Shown: positions 1-10,889, counted from the stretch's first letter. The stretch is DNA of 64,000 bases from Helichrysum umbraculigerum (GCA_949592205.1 CATIUR010000003.1:144313259-144377258), one strand, 5' to 3'. Notes: a model not told the origin generated them from the letters alone. Made by a program: numbers and translations.

Positions 1-417
1 CTGTGAGATGTGTTGTGATTACAGATATGACAGGTAATGAACAACCGACCAATACTCTCAACAATGCCTCTAGAATTGATGTTCCTCATTCTGAAACTCA
101 TGATGAGAGACTTGGGCACTCTGGTTGTCGCACCCCCAAATTTATGATGCGGAAGCGATTCGGGTCGGGGCGCGACTAATTACATATCATAGCACAAAGA
201 TATAATGAACGACTCTATATGCGTCGTTTTACAACTTGTATTGATAAAACCAAAGTTTACATAAAAAATATAGTTACATTAGCTCGGTTGAAATTGAGAG
301 ATTTAAGTACATAATTAATCTATACAAAATATAATAATGCAGCTAAATCTCTGATTTGTTTGCATGCTGACTCGAGCTAATTGATCTTGATCGACAGTCC
401 GACCTACTGTTGGTTAC

Positions 418-453
418 CTGTGATACATGCTAAAATTGGTCAGCGAAACGCTG
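418..453 (-). other. LTR-1 hairpin plus AG|GT module
   Basis: On the minus strand CAGCG-TTT-CGCTG (453-441) forms a 5-bp stem with a 3-nt loop. It is followed 23 nt later by CACAG|GTAA (AG ends at 418). The same arrangement recurs in the four other solo LTRs with different stem sequences. Confidence 0.6.
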
Positions 454-1439
454 GTGAGCTCACAGGTTTGTATGTCAACACATATTTGTATGAACCGCAA
501 TATTTAATTGAATTTAAAGTGTAATTAAGCAAATAAAAGTTATACAATTATGAGCACATAGTCTGAGTTTAACTTAAGTGTCGGGTCCAATTAAGGAAAC
601 CCGACTGAGGTGCCTCCTACGAGTGCCTAATCTACACTCGTCTTCCCAAATGCTAATACTTCCGTTTGACCAGTTAGTGTGTGCTAACCCGGACGAGGAT
701 TGTCAATCCTATATGATATCATATACTAACATTCACGCTACAGATGTATTACCAGACTATGTTGTGGAGGGCTTTAGTGATTTGTTGAAAACAACTCATG
801 TAATATTTGATTGATTTGTACTTGCGTTCAACATGTAAATAAAACGAGCAATGTAATCACACCCTTGATTGAAAAGTAGTAAAATAGGGGCCATGAGACT
901 CACCTGAGCCTTGAGTGTTTATCGAAATAAACTTGAATTGATTAGTTGTGAATTGATGTCCGAAGACTTGTAACCTGAGGGCGTCCAATACGCGCGATGG
1001 TTATTAATTGAATAGGTATCTTAAAATACTACCTTCGTAGTTGTTCGTTCAACTATAATGTCCAAATTACCATGATTCGGTTGATTGACTTGTCCAAATT
1101 ACTGCGATTTGGTTGATTGACTTGAGAATATGAAAACGTGTCCGGCCCGTTGGTGACGGTTTGTAATAATAATTTCAAAGTATTATTATTATGAAGTTGA
1201 AGTGTTGTACTTATAAAATATTTACAGACTTTAGGTAACGGGAGTCCGGGGGCAGCGCCCCTGGTTAGCGGGGTTCTAGGGGTGGCAACCCCTGGCGGGG
1301 TTCAAGGGGCTGGCCCCTGGTTGAATTTGGATAAAACACATCTGGGGTTTGAATTTGGATAAAATCAAGTGATGAATTTTTGGTCTCGACACTTAGTAAA
1401 ATCTGAGTTTTCAAGGTTCTGGTTTGTGCGACATTAAGT

Positions 1440-1705
1440 GTGATGTCGTAGGTCATGACTGCGACATTGATTATGGCGTCGCTATGTGCGACATCCGCAA
1501 TTTAATGTGACTTTAAGTGTTATGTCGCTATATGTGACGTTGTTGGTTCTTGCGACGTAGGGGCCGATGTCGCTATATGCGACGTTAGCAACTTAATGCG
1601 ACGTTGAGGCTGATGTCGCACCATGCGACATCGTGAGAGGTGTTGCGACGCTGTAGCTGATGTCGCAATTGGGCTAAGCCAGATGCGACATCAGCGTCTG
1701 ACCGG
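1440..1705. repeat. CpG word array GCGAC / GTCGC in LTR-1
   Basis: Roughly fifteen occurrences of GCGAC(A/G)T or its complement fall in about 260 bp, in both orientations and often as facing pairs (for example GATGTCGC next to ATGCGACATC near 1610-1630). The spacing is irregular, so it is not a simple tandem repeat. The rest of the LTR does not show this density. Confidence 0.7.
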
Positions 1706-3128
1706 AGTTCGATGGTCGGAAAAATGGCCGGACGACTTTATTTCGGTCCAAAACTTTTACCCAACCCATTTTTGGACATTTCAAGTTTATATAAACAACA
1801 AACATGTAAAAATGAGTGAAATCGGTGAGTTTCGGGTTTTTGTCAGAAACTTACGCGGTAACGAATCAAAATTCCGAAAAGATGAAGTTGTAGATCGTAG
1901 CGTGGTGGTTCTTTTTCTCCAAAAAGCTTCAGCGATTTAAGGTCGTTTGGGGTTGTTATTTGATAATTTAGGTGATGTTGGTGAGGTTTGGTTTTGAGAG
2001 AAAATGAAAGAAGAAAAGGTAGAGAGAGAGAGAGAGAGTGAGTGATATGGTGAATGGGGTGGGGAGGTGGTGACCTCACCCCCTTTGTTGGCCGGTTGGG
2101 TGGGGCCCACGGGTGTGGGCTTCACCCATTTTTCGTTCCCTGCATTCGTGCTCCGCGCGGTGTTCGTTTTCCCGATCGTTTTAAAGTTAAATATTTATTT
2201 TATACGTTTAATTATAAGTTTTAAAATACGAATTACTACTCGATATTTTTGTTGAAGTATTTCACTAAATACTTTATAATTGCGCAATAAAATATAACTT
2301 AGTTTCGTGTTGTTTGTTTGCGCGTTTAACATTTTAATTATGTAAACGTTATTTGTACGATACGAAATTTGAATTGTAATATTATTAAAATAATATTCTT
2401 GAATATAATTGTGTTATTGAATAATATTGTATTATTTAATAAAATTGTTCACCAACGTCCGTATTTATTTGAACCAGATTACATCCGATTTGAAAGTTGT
2501 ACGATTTAATCAAATCGCATATTTGTATATATTCAACAATATATATTAATTGATACATCAATTAACCTAACACAAAACTAATTACATGTATTACACTTGA
2601 TTAGGCCCTAATTAATAGTCCTAATTTGACGGGTGTCACACTGGTACTTCTATTCCAGCGGGTGGGGAAACTGATAGAGATGATTATATGCTACAGTTAG
2701 AGGACGAGCTGCAGGAACTTCGTAGATTCAGACAGAGAACTTTGGAAGTTGAATCTTCAAAACAGTTGTTTCAGTCATATCCTGTTGACAGTAGTGTTCC
2801 ACCACCTGTGGTATCATCTTCTCAGATTCCAGTGTCTTTACCGTTTTATTATCAGACTACTACTCCATTAGTGTCGTCTGGGCCTTACAGTTATCAGTTA
2901 CCTATGTTTCCACCATTACCTCAGCAACAGCAAAATGTGTGTTCTTTTAAAACTTTTATGGCCAGTAAACCTTCGGAATATTCTGGTAGGACTCCTTCTG
3001 TTACTTTGGACTGGTTGCGAGATATGGAAAGAAAATTTGAGGTTTGCAGGTGTGAAGGTTGGATATGTTTGATATGTTTTGGGCAAGAAGGTTGGATTGG
3101 AAGGAATGTTGACGACGATGTACTCTGA

Positions 3129-3564
3129 TAATGTTTTAAAACTCATGTTTTGTTATGTTTTGAAAAGTCATATAACGCCCAATTTCTGTATGATATTTAG
3201 CACAATCTAACCTTTGTTATGTATGGATTATATCATGTAAATAATAATATGGGGATTTGCGTTTCCGATAAAAAACAATAAAAAAATATTAACTTCAAAT
3301 GAGGGGTGTTATAGTAGGGGTACTAAGAGCATATCCATTGTATGCACAATTTGCACCTTTTTGCACTATAATAGTGCAAAAGTGTAAAAAATGCACTCCA
3401 ATGTATGCACTAAACCTTACACTATTATAATGCAATCAAAAATCAATGCAAATTTATACTATATTTGGTGTAACACTAAACTTAGCACTAAAACACTATT
3501 CACATTTAAAAATAATATATATAATAACTAAAGCGTATTATTATCATGAATTATTTATAAATTT
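3129..3564. other. Non-coding; possible MITE beginning near 3327
   Basis: No gene is visible. From about 3327 a segment beginning GAGCATATCCATTG contains repeated TGCAC/GTGCA words typical of short non-autonomous DNA transposons. A loosely complementary end (GTGCAACAACACCTTAGAGC) occurs near 5277-5297. The two telomere-core foldbacks may therefore be nested inside one older MITE. The ends match imperfectly and I did not find a clear target duplication. Confidence 0.35.
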
Positions 3565-4284
3565 AGGGTGGAGTTCAAATGAGAATGAGATTTTGTGTGA
3601 GAATGAGGTAATTAATCTCAACCACTCATTTTCATCAAATACCCAATTTCACCATTTTTTTAGAAATTAAATATCTCACAAATGACAAGTCAAAAAATTA
3701 TGAAATTTGCACCATAAAATTCAGCGTTTTATCCTCTTCGATTTACCGTCTCTCAAGGCATACATTTGACAAAAAAAAATTTCTCCATATTTTGGTGTGT
3801 TTACAAATTAGTAACACATGTGTTAGTGTTGCGTTTAGGGTTTAGGGGTTAGGGTTTGAGGTTTCTCCTCGAAACCCCAAACCCTAAACCATAAACGCTT
3901 TACAAAACTCTAAACACTAAATAATATTAAACCCTATATCATACTAAACCCTACTAAAACCTAAACCCCAAACCCTATTAAACTCTAAACCCTAACCACA
4001 AATTAAATGTACCACCAATTACTAACACATGTACTACTAATTTGTAAAACCCACCAAAAAATGGGGGAAAAAAAGTTGTCAAAAGTATGCCTTGAGGGAC
4101 GGCAAATCGAAGAGGATAAAACGCTGAATTTTATGGTGCAATTTTCATGATTTTTCGATTTACCGTTTGTGAGATATTCGAGCTTCAAAAATGTGGGGAA
4201 AATGGGTATTTGATGAAAATGAGTGGTTGAGATTGATTCCCCTATTTTCACTCAAAATTGTTGTACTCATTTGAACCTTACTCT
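3565..4284. mobile_element. Foldback element with telomere-like core, copy 1
   Basis: The ends are inverted (AGGGTGGAGTTCAAATGAG against AGAGTAAGGTTCAAATGAG read from the other side) and are flanked by ATAAATTT(A) on both sides (3557-3565 and 4285-4293). Inverted similarity runs far inward, including segments around AATTCAGCGTTTTATCC and its complement. There is no coding capacity. An 8-9 bp duplication with long inverted arms fits Mutator-like non-autonomous elements; that assignment is inferred. Confidence 0.8.
3833..3993. repeat. Interstitial telomere-like repeats in foldback copy 1
   Basis: Degenerate TTTAGGG units (from 3835) switch to CCCTAAA-type units (from about 3873) inside the element, so both strand orientations occur side by side. 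The repeats lie in the loop between the inverted arms. They are imperfect and mixed with CATACTAAA units, which argues against a recent telomere-healing event. Confidence 0.8.
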
Positions 4285-4514
4285 ATAAATTTATGATTAC
4301 TTTATTTAAAATTACTAATTACAATGTTTACTATCATATTTATCAAAGAAATTCAAAAATTATTATAAAATTTTCATTTATAATATTGAAATTTGTAAAT
4401 ATAATGATTGTTATTATATCTCGTATGACAATACAATAGTTATATAAAAGTTTTAGTATTATATTGTTGAATTGTATGTTATAAATCAATTTAGAAAGAT
4501 TTAGTTAAAGATTT

Positions 4515-5268
4515 AGGGTAGGGTTCAAATGAGACTAGGAATTTGTGTGAGAATGAGGGAACCAATGATATCAAGCCATGTGTACAAAGAGAATGTTCCA
4601 CATATACGAAACCCATTTACCACCAACATCAATTATCTCACAAACGACAAATCCAAAAATTATGAAAATTGCACCATTAAATTCAGCGTTTTCTCCTCTT
4701 CGATTTGCCGTCCCTCAAGGCATACTTTCGTAGAACTTTTTTTTTTTCAATTTTTTGGTGGGTTTCACATTTACTAACACATGTGTTAGAGTGTTGCGTT
4801 TAGGGTTTAGGGTTTAAGGGTTAGGGTTTTAGGTTTGGGGTTTCTCCCCGAAACCCCAAACCTTAAACCCTAACCCATAAACGCTTTACAAAACTCTAAA
4901 CCCTAAATCATACTAAACCCTAAACCTTAAACCATACTAAACCCTAATAAACCATAAACCCTAACCCTAACCCTTAACCTTAACCACAAATTAAATGCAT
5001 AACCAATCACTAACACATGTGTTACTAATTTGTAAAACCCACCAAAAAATGAAAGAAAAAAAAGTTGTCGAAAGTATGCCTTGAGGGACGGCAAATCGAA
5101 GAGGAGAAACGCTGAATTTTATGGTGCAATTTTTATGATTTTTTGACTTACCGTTTGTGAGATATTTTATTTATAAAAATGTGGAGGAGAGAGAATAAAG
5201 TGATACATGGCATAAATCTATTGGTTCCCTCATTCTCACTTTGATGTACTCATTTGAAACTTTACTCT
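4515..5268. mobile_element. Foldback element with telomere-like core, copy 2
   Basis: This is the same element as at 3565-4284, 230 bp downstream. Its ends are AGGGTAGGGTTCAAATGAG and the complement of AGAGTAAAGTTTCAAATGAG. It has its own flanking duplication AAAGATTT(A) (4507-4515, 5269-5277), so it inserted independently rather than by tandem duplication. The core is TTTAGGG units then CCCTAAA units (4798-4980). No coding capacity. Confidence 0.8.
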
Positions 5269-5446
5269 AAAGATTTAGTGCAACAACACCTTAGAGCAAC
5301 TTATTTTTAGCAGAAGCGTATTTTTAAAAAAAATTATTTTTATACTAAAATATTGCAAATACTCCGTAATATTGATATTGATTGATACATCGGAGATCCT
5401 CTAAAGTGCATAAAGGATAAACAAAACAAACATACACGGAGGATAT

Positions 5447-5561
5447 GATCCGCGATATCTGCCGTTCATTTCATTAATGGATAAAAAGATCTACGGTCCA
5501 CAATCTCAATCCGCGTAGTCTATTCTCATTGGTTGATTTCACCCACCCACCACCCTATAAA
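5447..5561 (+). promoter_or_regulatory. Histone H2A promoter (octamer, ATTGG, TATA)
   Basis: GATCCGCG at 5447-5454 is the complement of the plant histone octamer CGCGGATC. A second near copy AATCCGCG lies at 5508-5515, followed after exactly 12 nt by ATTGG (inverted CCAAT) at 5528-5532. A TATAAA box is at 5556-5561, 77 nt before the start codon. The octamer is the established S-phase element of plant histone genes. The AATCCGYG-N12-ATTGG unit is shared with the other H2A promoter in this window. Confidence 0.75.
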
Positions 5562-5637
5562 ACCACCGAATCCACACAATTCAAAAATACCATCATTCCC
5601 ATATTTCAAATTCTCAAAAGTAATAAGTAATCAAACA

Positions 5638-6030
5638 ATGGCCGGAAGAGGAAAGTCAATAGGCTCAGCTGCCGTAGCAAAAAAATCAACATCTCGCAGT
5701 AGCAAAGCCGGTCTCCAGTTTCCGGTCGGTCGAATTGCCCGGTTTTTGAGAACCGGAAAGTACGCAGACCGGATCGGTGGTGGCGCTCCGGTTTACTTGG
5801 CAGCAGTGTTGGAGTACCTTGCAGCTGAAGTATTGGAATTAGCTGGTAATGCTGCAAGAGACAACAAGAAGACAAGAGTTGTGCCACGTCACATTCAGTT
5901 GGCGGTTAGGAACGATGAAGAGTTGGGTAGGTTGTTAGGAACGGTTACGATTGCAAATGGCGGTGTGATGCCTAATATTCATGCTCATTTGCTTCCTAAA
6001 AAAGCGGTTTCTGCTAAAAATGATGATTAG
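5638..6030 (+). CDS. Histone H2A, intronless divergent form
   Basis: This 130-residue core histone would pair with H2B in the nucleosome. The start is the MAGRGK methionine; an in-frame upstream ATG lies between TATA box and coding region and is not conserved. The histone fold is complete (AGLQFPVGRIARFL, APVYLAAVLEYLAAEVLELAGNAARDNKK, RNDEEL) and the acidic-patch residues are present. Differences from the canonical gene at 10374-10889: ADRIGGG for AERVGAG, GRLLGTV for SKLLGDV, and a short tail ending AKNDD. The SQ(E/D)F end of H2A.X and the extended SPKK tail of H2A.W are absent. It has no intron where the canonical gene has one. Likely a replication-linked or specialised H2A; the retrocopy possibility is weakened by its complete histone promoter. 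Confidence 0.93.
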   Translation: MAGRGKSIGSAAVAKKSTSRSSKAGLQFPVGRIARFLRTGKYADRIGGGAPVYLAAVLEYLAAEVLELAGNAARDNKKTRVVPRHIQLAVRNDEELGRLLGTVTIANGGVMPNIHAHLLPKKAVSAKNDD

Positions 6031-6104
6031 GGTTTTAGAATTTGTGATGATAGTTTAAAAGTATCTGTATTTGGTTATGTTCGTTATGAATGTGAATGAA
6101 ATTA

Positions 6105-6975
6105 GAGAAAATATCTGTCATGGTCAGTCAACGTTTCAGTTTTCACGTCATGGTCCGTGTCAGAGTGTTTTTCATAGACAGTGGACACAATTGTCGCAGG
6201 ATAGTACCAGCGGGCCTGCTACATATTATTAGCCACTAAAACGACGCCACGTGTATCCTAAATCACGCAGTCAAACAAAATAACGCAGTCAACGCAAATA
6301 TGTCGCAGGGTTTTATTTAAATTGAAAATGTCGCTGTATTATTCATATATGTCGCTGTATTGTTCGAATATCACGCATGTAAAGAGTATGCCAGCATGCA
6401 TAAATATCACGCAGTTTTCCGGCATGCATTTATCAAGTATTGCTTCTTAAATTAAGTATGTTTTGGTTTTAGTTTTTTACTCTAATTTTTGTGTTAGTTT
6501 CAGTGTAACTCCGTTTAAATAATACTCGATCCATATCGTATTGTTAATGGATTTACAACTAGTGCAAAAAACAGTGAATTACTGTTTGTACGACGACACT
6601 AAATAAATTACCATATGTATTTGAATCATGTGAATTGGCGCATCAATTTCCAAATCCGAATATGTTCAAGCAATACTTGATAAATGCAACTTTTTAATAG
6701 CCTGCGTGATTTCGATGAAATACGGCGACATATATGAATAATACAGCGACATTTTCAACTTAAATAAAACCCTGCGACATATTTGCGTTGACTGCGTTAT
6801 TTTGTTTGACTGCGTGATTTAGGATACACGTGGCGTCGTTTTAGTGGCTAATAATATGTAGCAGGCCCGCTGGTACTATCCTGCCACAATTGTGTCCACT
6901 GTCTATGAAAAACACTCTGACACGGACCATGACGTGAAAACTGAAACGTTGACTGACCATGACAGATATTTTCTC
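6105..6975. mobile_element. Foldback (Mutator-like) element between H2A and the GeBP-like gene
   Basis: Arms of about 280 bp (6105-6385 and 6703-6975) are almost perfect inverted repeats starting GAGAAAATATCTGTCATGG. Similarity continues inward (near 6423-6450 against 6664-6690) after an arm-specific insertion. Flanks are TGAAATTA at 6097-6104 and 6976-6983. There is no ORF. The arms repeat the words GTCGC(A/T)G and ACGCAG. It starts 75 bp after the H2A stop codon and ends about 215 bp before the GeBP-like start codon, so it occupies both genes' flanks. Confidence 0.88.
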
Positions 6976-7107
6976 TGAAATTATTTGGGCATTCTTTGTG
7001 CAATTCGAATCAATGTTAGATTTATTTATTTTGTAAAAAAAAATTCTTCCTCAACGGCAATAACTGAATTTTAACAAGATATCCAAACCCTTTATGATCA
7101 ACCTATG

Positions 7108-7114
7108 TATAAAA
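7108..7114 (+). promoter_or_regulatory. TATA box of the GeBP-like gene
   Basis: TATAAAA lies 77 nt ahead of the start codon at 7191, the expected distance for a short 5' leader, and inside the 215 bp left between the foldback element and the gene. Confidence 0.5.
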
Positions 7115-7190
7115 TATAAATAACCAACGATTCTTCATTATCCTCAATCAATAATTTTCTACATTTAATCAACAATTTCTACAATATCCA

Positions 7191-7745
7191 ATGGCAGAAC
7201 GAGTTAACTCGACACACTCACCTAACCCAAAACCTCCAATCAAACCAAAAGCCATCTCTGCTGATGCTGCTCCACCACCACCCAAATGCTCTCTTAAACG
7301 TTCACGTTTGAACGAAGATGAAATTAAAGATACTGCTGCTACAAGCAAACCAAAAAAAGAACTCCAAGAAGACATCGAATTGTGGGAGGACCATCATGAT
7401 TACACTACAAGCGAATCGAAAGAAGAACATGAAGGCGATAAAGAAGTTGAACTCCTAGATATTGTGGTGTTAAAGGATCTTCTTGAATACCGCAAAATGA
7501 ATGGTGTACTCCCATTTGCGAGTAAGGATCACATGCAAAAATTTTGTTATTCGTGGATTCGTTTGGGTTTTGGAAATATAGGTGGATGGAATGCGAAAAT
7601 TGAAGATTTGAAGAACAAATACAAGAATCATATTTGTCCGATCCTGCCTGAACAAACAGCAGAATACATAATGTGGAATATGGTTTTTGGTAATGCAGGA
7701 AGCGGCGGCAATGATGATAATCAGCCTCCAGTTTTGATAAGATGA
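7191..7745 (+). CDS. GeBP/STOREKEEPER-like DUF573 protein
   Basis: A single-exon 184-residue protein. The N-terminal ~90 residues are basic/acidic low complexity (PKPPIKPK, KRSR, LQEDIELWEDHH). Residues about 85-150 resemble the DUF573 domain of GLABROUS1-enhancer-binding-like proteins: acidic lead-in, ILK-type helix (VVLKDLLEYRKMNG), an aromatic helix (MQKFCYSWIRLGF) and a basic segment (LKNKYKN). Known for the family: plant-specific nuclear proteins that bind DNA through a MYB-like fold, with a C-terminal leucine zipper in many members. The C-terminus here is short and lacks that zipper, so this may be a truncated paralogue. Start chosen at the first ATG after the TATA box. Assignment rests on domain pattern recognition, not a search. 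Confidence 0.65.
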   Translation: MAERVNSTHSPNPKPPIKPKAISADAAPPPPKCSLKRSRLNEDEIKDTAATSKPKKELQEDIELWEDHHDYTTSESKEEHEGDKEVELLDIVVLKDLLEYRKMNGVLPFASKDHMQKFCYSWIRLGFGNIGGWNAKIEDLKNKYKNHICPILPEQTAEYIMWNMVFGNAGSGGNDDNQPPVLIR

Positions 7746-9035
7746 GTCCTCCCTATTCTTTGCAAGTTTGTGTGTGTACAGTGATATGATTTCTTACCTT
7801 GAGAAATCGAATGGTTGAACATAAGGTTTTTGTTTGTAACTGGGTGAAATTCGTTGATTGCAATAACTGATAATAAAATTGAGTGTTTGATGAATGATTT
7901 GCAACTGCAAGTGTCCTTTTTGGAGTCGTTGAGCAATATTGGTTTTAAGTTTTAGATTAATGCCTTCAAACGGATGATTCAATTTTTCTAAGTTGGATTA
8001 GTTACTTGAATGTTTGGTACAAATGCTTTTGATATTCTAATCGTATGATTAAATATTAAATAAATATGAGTAAAAGAATCTAATTAATATTCATTTCGTC
8101 ATCTATCCACAAAGTCTGACTATGGTTTAGCATAGAGGTGGCAAAGTAGATGGGTTGGATTAAATAACTGTTCAGGACAGGTTCGGGTTACTTCAGCCCA
8201 GGTCAGATTAACACCTTTGATCATCTTGAGAACAGTCCCCAAAATCTAAGCGTAAATCTCAAATCAAACATTAGAACTTTTTTTTCCTGGTTACTTTTAT
8301 TGAAAATCTAATTTTTCATTTGAGTATATGACCCATTAAACATGATCTATCTATAAGCTAAACCAATTCGTTGTTACTAAAATCAGCGATAATATGTACG
8401 GCTTTTGATAACCGCAAATCCACTCTTAAATCTCAAACCAAACTCAATTAGAAATTCAGTTAAGCTAGATCAGCATCTCACACCACTGTAACTGTGGTTA
8501 ACGATGAATAATTCATTACTTAAACTTCAGAACAGGTATTATTTATCCTTTAAAGCAGTAATTAGATCATGTTTAGACTGCAGAGTACTACAAAGGATAA
8601 TCAGAAATTGTCAAACATATGCAAATGCTTTAAAGCTGAACCCATCACACAATTCAGCTCGAACCAACCCAGGACCCACTAATATTAGGTTGCTTACACA
8701 TAAACTATAAACTCATTTTGACCCGTTACTTTTTGTGCCCCCATTTTTTCATGTCTAATTCACAAATTCAGCTCTTACAAATGAAATTTCATATCATCAT
8801 TCATAACTGAAATATCATTACGAATTCATCACAGCACATGAATAGTTGGTCCATCCATGTACTTATCTAACTGATTGAATTAGAAACTACGAAAGTAACA
8901 AGCAGATCATTAGCTCACATACCCATGTTACTATATATGAAGTTCAAAGCTGATGACAACCGTTACTTGCCAATTCATCAGAAACATCAAACCGACTAAA
9001 AATTTACTACTAGAAAGCAAAATAACCAATTTAAA
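7746..9035. other. Non-coding intergenic stretch
   Basis: No convincing gene. Around 8147-8230 the text (GGTGGCAAAGTAGATGGG, GTTCGGGTTACTTC, CAGGTCAGATTAACACC) resembles a dispersed repeat that also appears near 23490-23870 and 63850-63900. The rest is AT-rich sequence without structure I could identify. Confidence 0.5.
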
Positions 9036-9677
9036 GAGAAATTTACTGAGATAGACCAGTCAACGTCGCCATTTCACTAAATAAACCATGTCAGGTTTTT
9101 TTTTCCAAAATAGACCCACTTTTCGCCAAAATGCATAAATGAGGTGGCGATCGGCGAAATTTTTTATTACCCAATAAAATCATGACACGTGGCCATATTA
9201 TTTCGCCGAAACCCATAAAATCGCCAAATCCATCCTGATCGCCAACTCGACATGTGTCCTAAAAAAATCGCCAAAATGCATAATACAATCGGCTATCGGC
9301 TATTTTTTTGAAATCTCGAAATTAGAGCCAAACTCCTGACGTGGTAGGGAAGGAAAGAGACATGGAAGAGGTTTATGGGAGTTTGGCTCGAATTCCAAGA
9401 TTTCAAAAAATAGCCAATCGCCAACTGATTAAAGCATTTTGGCGATTTTTTTAGGACACGTGTCGTTTTGGCGATCAATAAGGATTTGGCGATTTTTTGG
9501 GTTCCGGCGAAATTAAATGGACACGTGTCAGTAATCTATTGGGTAATAAAAATTTTCGCCGATCGCCACCTATTTTATACATTTTGGCGAAATGTGGGTC
9601 TAGTTTTGAAAAAAAACCCTGACCAAGTTTATTTAGTGAAATGCCATCGTTGACTGGTGTATCTTGGTAAATTTCTC
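9036..9677. mobile_element. Foldback (Mutator-like) element with TCGCC words
   Basis: The ends are inverted (GAGAAATTTAC at 9036 and GTAAATTTCTC ending 9677) and are flanked by the identical 9-mer CAATTTAAA (9027-9035 and 9678-9686), the classic Mutator duplication length. Arms pair over most of the 642 bp, with a near-palindromic centre at 9290-9430. The words TCGCC/GGCGA occur about twenty times across both arms. No ORF. Confidence 0.9.
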
Positions 9678-10373
9678 CAATTTAAATGCATTATTAACAG
9701 TATCCAAAAGTTAATATCAAACAAACATACCACTAACAAAATTTACCATAACAAACTACCTTCAACTAAATTAAGATTCAAACGCATCATAACTACCTTG
9801 GCAAATACCAATATAAACATTCAGCAACTAACTTCAGCTACATTTCATACCACCATATGTTAACACTCCAACTACCCCAGCCAACAGAAGAATCAACAAA
9901 CGTTTCTGCAAACACCAAAATAAAAATGAAACTAGAAATCAAATACGTAGTAACAGCATATATATACACATACATTTGTGATAAAAGCGCTTTTTAACTT
10001 CGATTCACAATTGCGATATAAAACTGTTTAATCAAAATTACAAAATGTAACATCAATTCACAGTTCTTGTAATCCATCCAGAGGTATAAAACGACAAATC
10101 ACAAGATACATATGTTCACATCTTCTTCTGATAGGTATTTAGCTTAGAACAAGATACATACACATACGTAAACAAACGGATTCTTAGTAACAAAAAAACG
10201 CTTATATCGTCTCATTAAATTGAAACATATACAGACTGATTCATTAGACCCCCCTGTCTCTAACACAACAACTACAAAAATAAGATTAAAGTCTAATAAC
10301 AACACAAAACATAACCCAAAAAAAAAAAAAACCAACATAAAATTAGATAACCCAAAAGCAGCATCTTTACTTC
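9678..10373. other. Non-coding, includes the 3' flank of the minus-strand H2A
   Basis: AT-rich with no reading frame of interest. The right end (about 10100-10373) should contain the 3' untranslated region of the H2A gene transcribed leftward. I see no other feature. Confidence 0.5.
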
Positions 10374-10889
10374 TTAATCATCATCAGCAGCTGGTTTCGA
10401 ACCAACCTTCTTCGGAAGCAAAAGGTTATGAATGTTAGGCATAACACCACCATTGGCAATAGTGACGTCACCGAGCAATTTACTTAATTCTTCATCGTTC
10501 CTAACCGCCAATTGAATATGCCTAGGCACAATTCTAGTTTTCTTATTGTCCCTTGCTGCATTTCCAGCCAATTCAAGCACCTGTTCACAATCAATTTTTA
10601 ATTATTTAAATTTCATATGATAACGAAACCCTAGAATATCCAATTACGGCTAAAGGTATCGAATTTATATAAAAATATGTGTAAATTGAAAGGTACGTAC
10701 CTCTGCAGCGAGGTATTCAAGGACGGCAGCGAGGTAGACCGGAGCTCCGGCACCGACACGTTCGGCGTATTTACCGGCTTTAAGGAAACGAGCGATACGA
10801 CCGACGGGGAACTGAAGGCCGGCTTTGCTGCTTCGTGATGTGGCTTTTTTGGGGGCTGCAGATCCTAGCGATTTGCCTCTTCCGGCCAT
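10374..10889 (-). CDS. Histone H2A, canonical, two exons
   Basis: Exon 1 is 10889-10701 (63 codons) and exon 2 is 10580-10374. The 120-bp intron 10700-10581 has GTACGT and CAG borders and falls between AAE and VLELAG, the position found in plant H2A genes. The 131-residue product has the canonical core: AGLQFPVGRIARFL, AERVGAGAP, the acidic patch, SKLLGDVTIANGG and the tail LLPKKVGSKPAADDD. The tail lacks SQEF (H2A.X), KSPKK (H2A.W) and H2A.Z features, so it is replication-type H2A that packages DNA with H2B. The promoter upstream (about 10979-11090) shares a spaced element with the H2A gene at 5638. Confidence 0.96.

Larger units (their letters stand above)
126..2640 (-). mobile_element. Solo LTR (LTR-1), 2.5 kb, target duplication CTGGT
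   Basis: The stretch begins TGTCGCACCC, ends GGGTGTCACA and is flanked on both sides by CTGGT (121-125 and 2641-2645). It carries no coding domain and no internal LTR pair, so it is a solo LTR left by recombination. I orient it on the minus strand because that strand begins TGTGACACCC like the other solo LTRs here, and because its hairpin/AG|GT module points that way. It interrupts a Gypsy gag frame. A (GA)n run lies at about 2021-2038. Superfamily (probably Gypsy) is inferred from length and ends only. Confidence 0.85.
27..3128 (+). pseudogene. Ty3/Gypsy gag remnant split by a solo LTR
   Basis: The 5' piece (27-125) and the 3' piece (2641-3128) read as one frame once the inserted LTR and one copy of its 5-bp duplication are removed. 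Translation crosses the junction through a glycine-rich linker into a predicted helix (LQLEDELQELRRF) and then a Gypsy-gag-like segment (FKTFMASKPSEYSG...LDWLRDMERKFEVC). The frame then degenerates near 3060 and stops at 3126-3128, where a longer gag would continue; there is no zinc knuckle, protease or RT. A splice-acceptor-like ACAG sits just before the first ATG. Known: this module is the capsid region of plant Gypsy elements. Inference: a truncated, dead gag. Subfamily not determined. Confidence 0.7.

Noticed and set aside
1623..1940. A 105-codon plus-strand frame in LTR-1
   Set aside because: Lies in the CpG word array of a solo LTR, with no domain and biased composition.
3833..4983. True telomere or chromosome-fusion site
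   Set aside because: Repeats are degenerate, in both orientations, and confined to the cores of two transposed elements with target duplications.
5638..6030. Assignment of this H2A as H2A.X
   Set aside because: No SQ(E/D)F-type C-terminus; the tail ends AKNDD.
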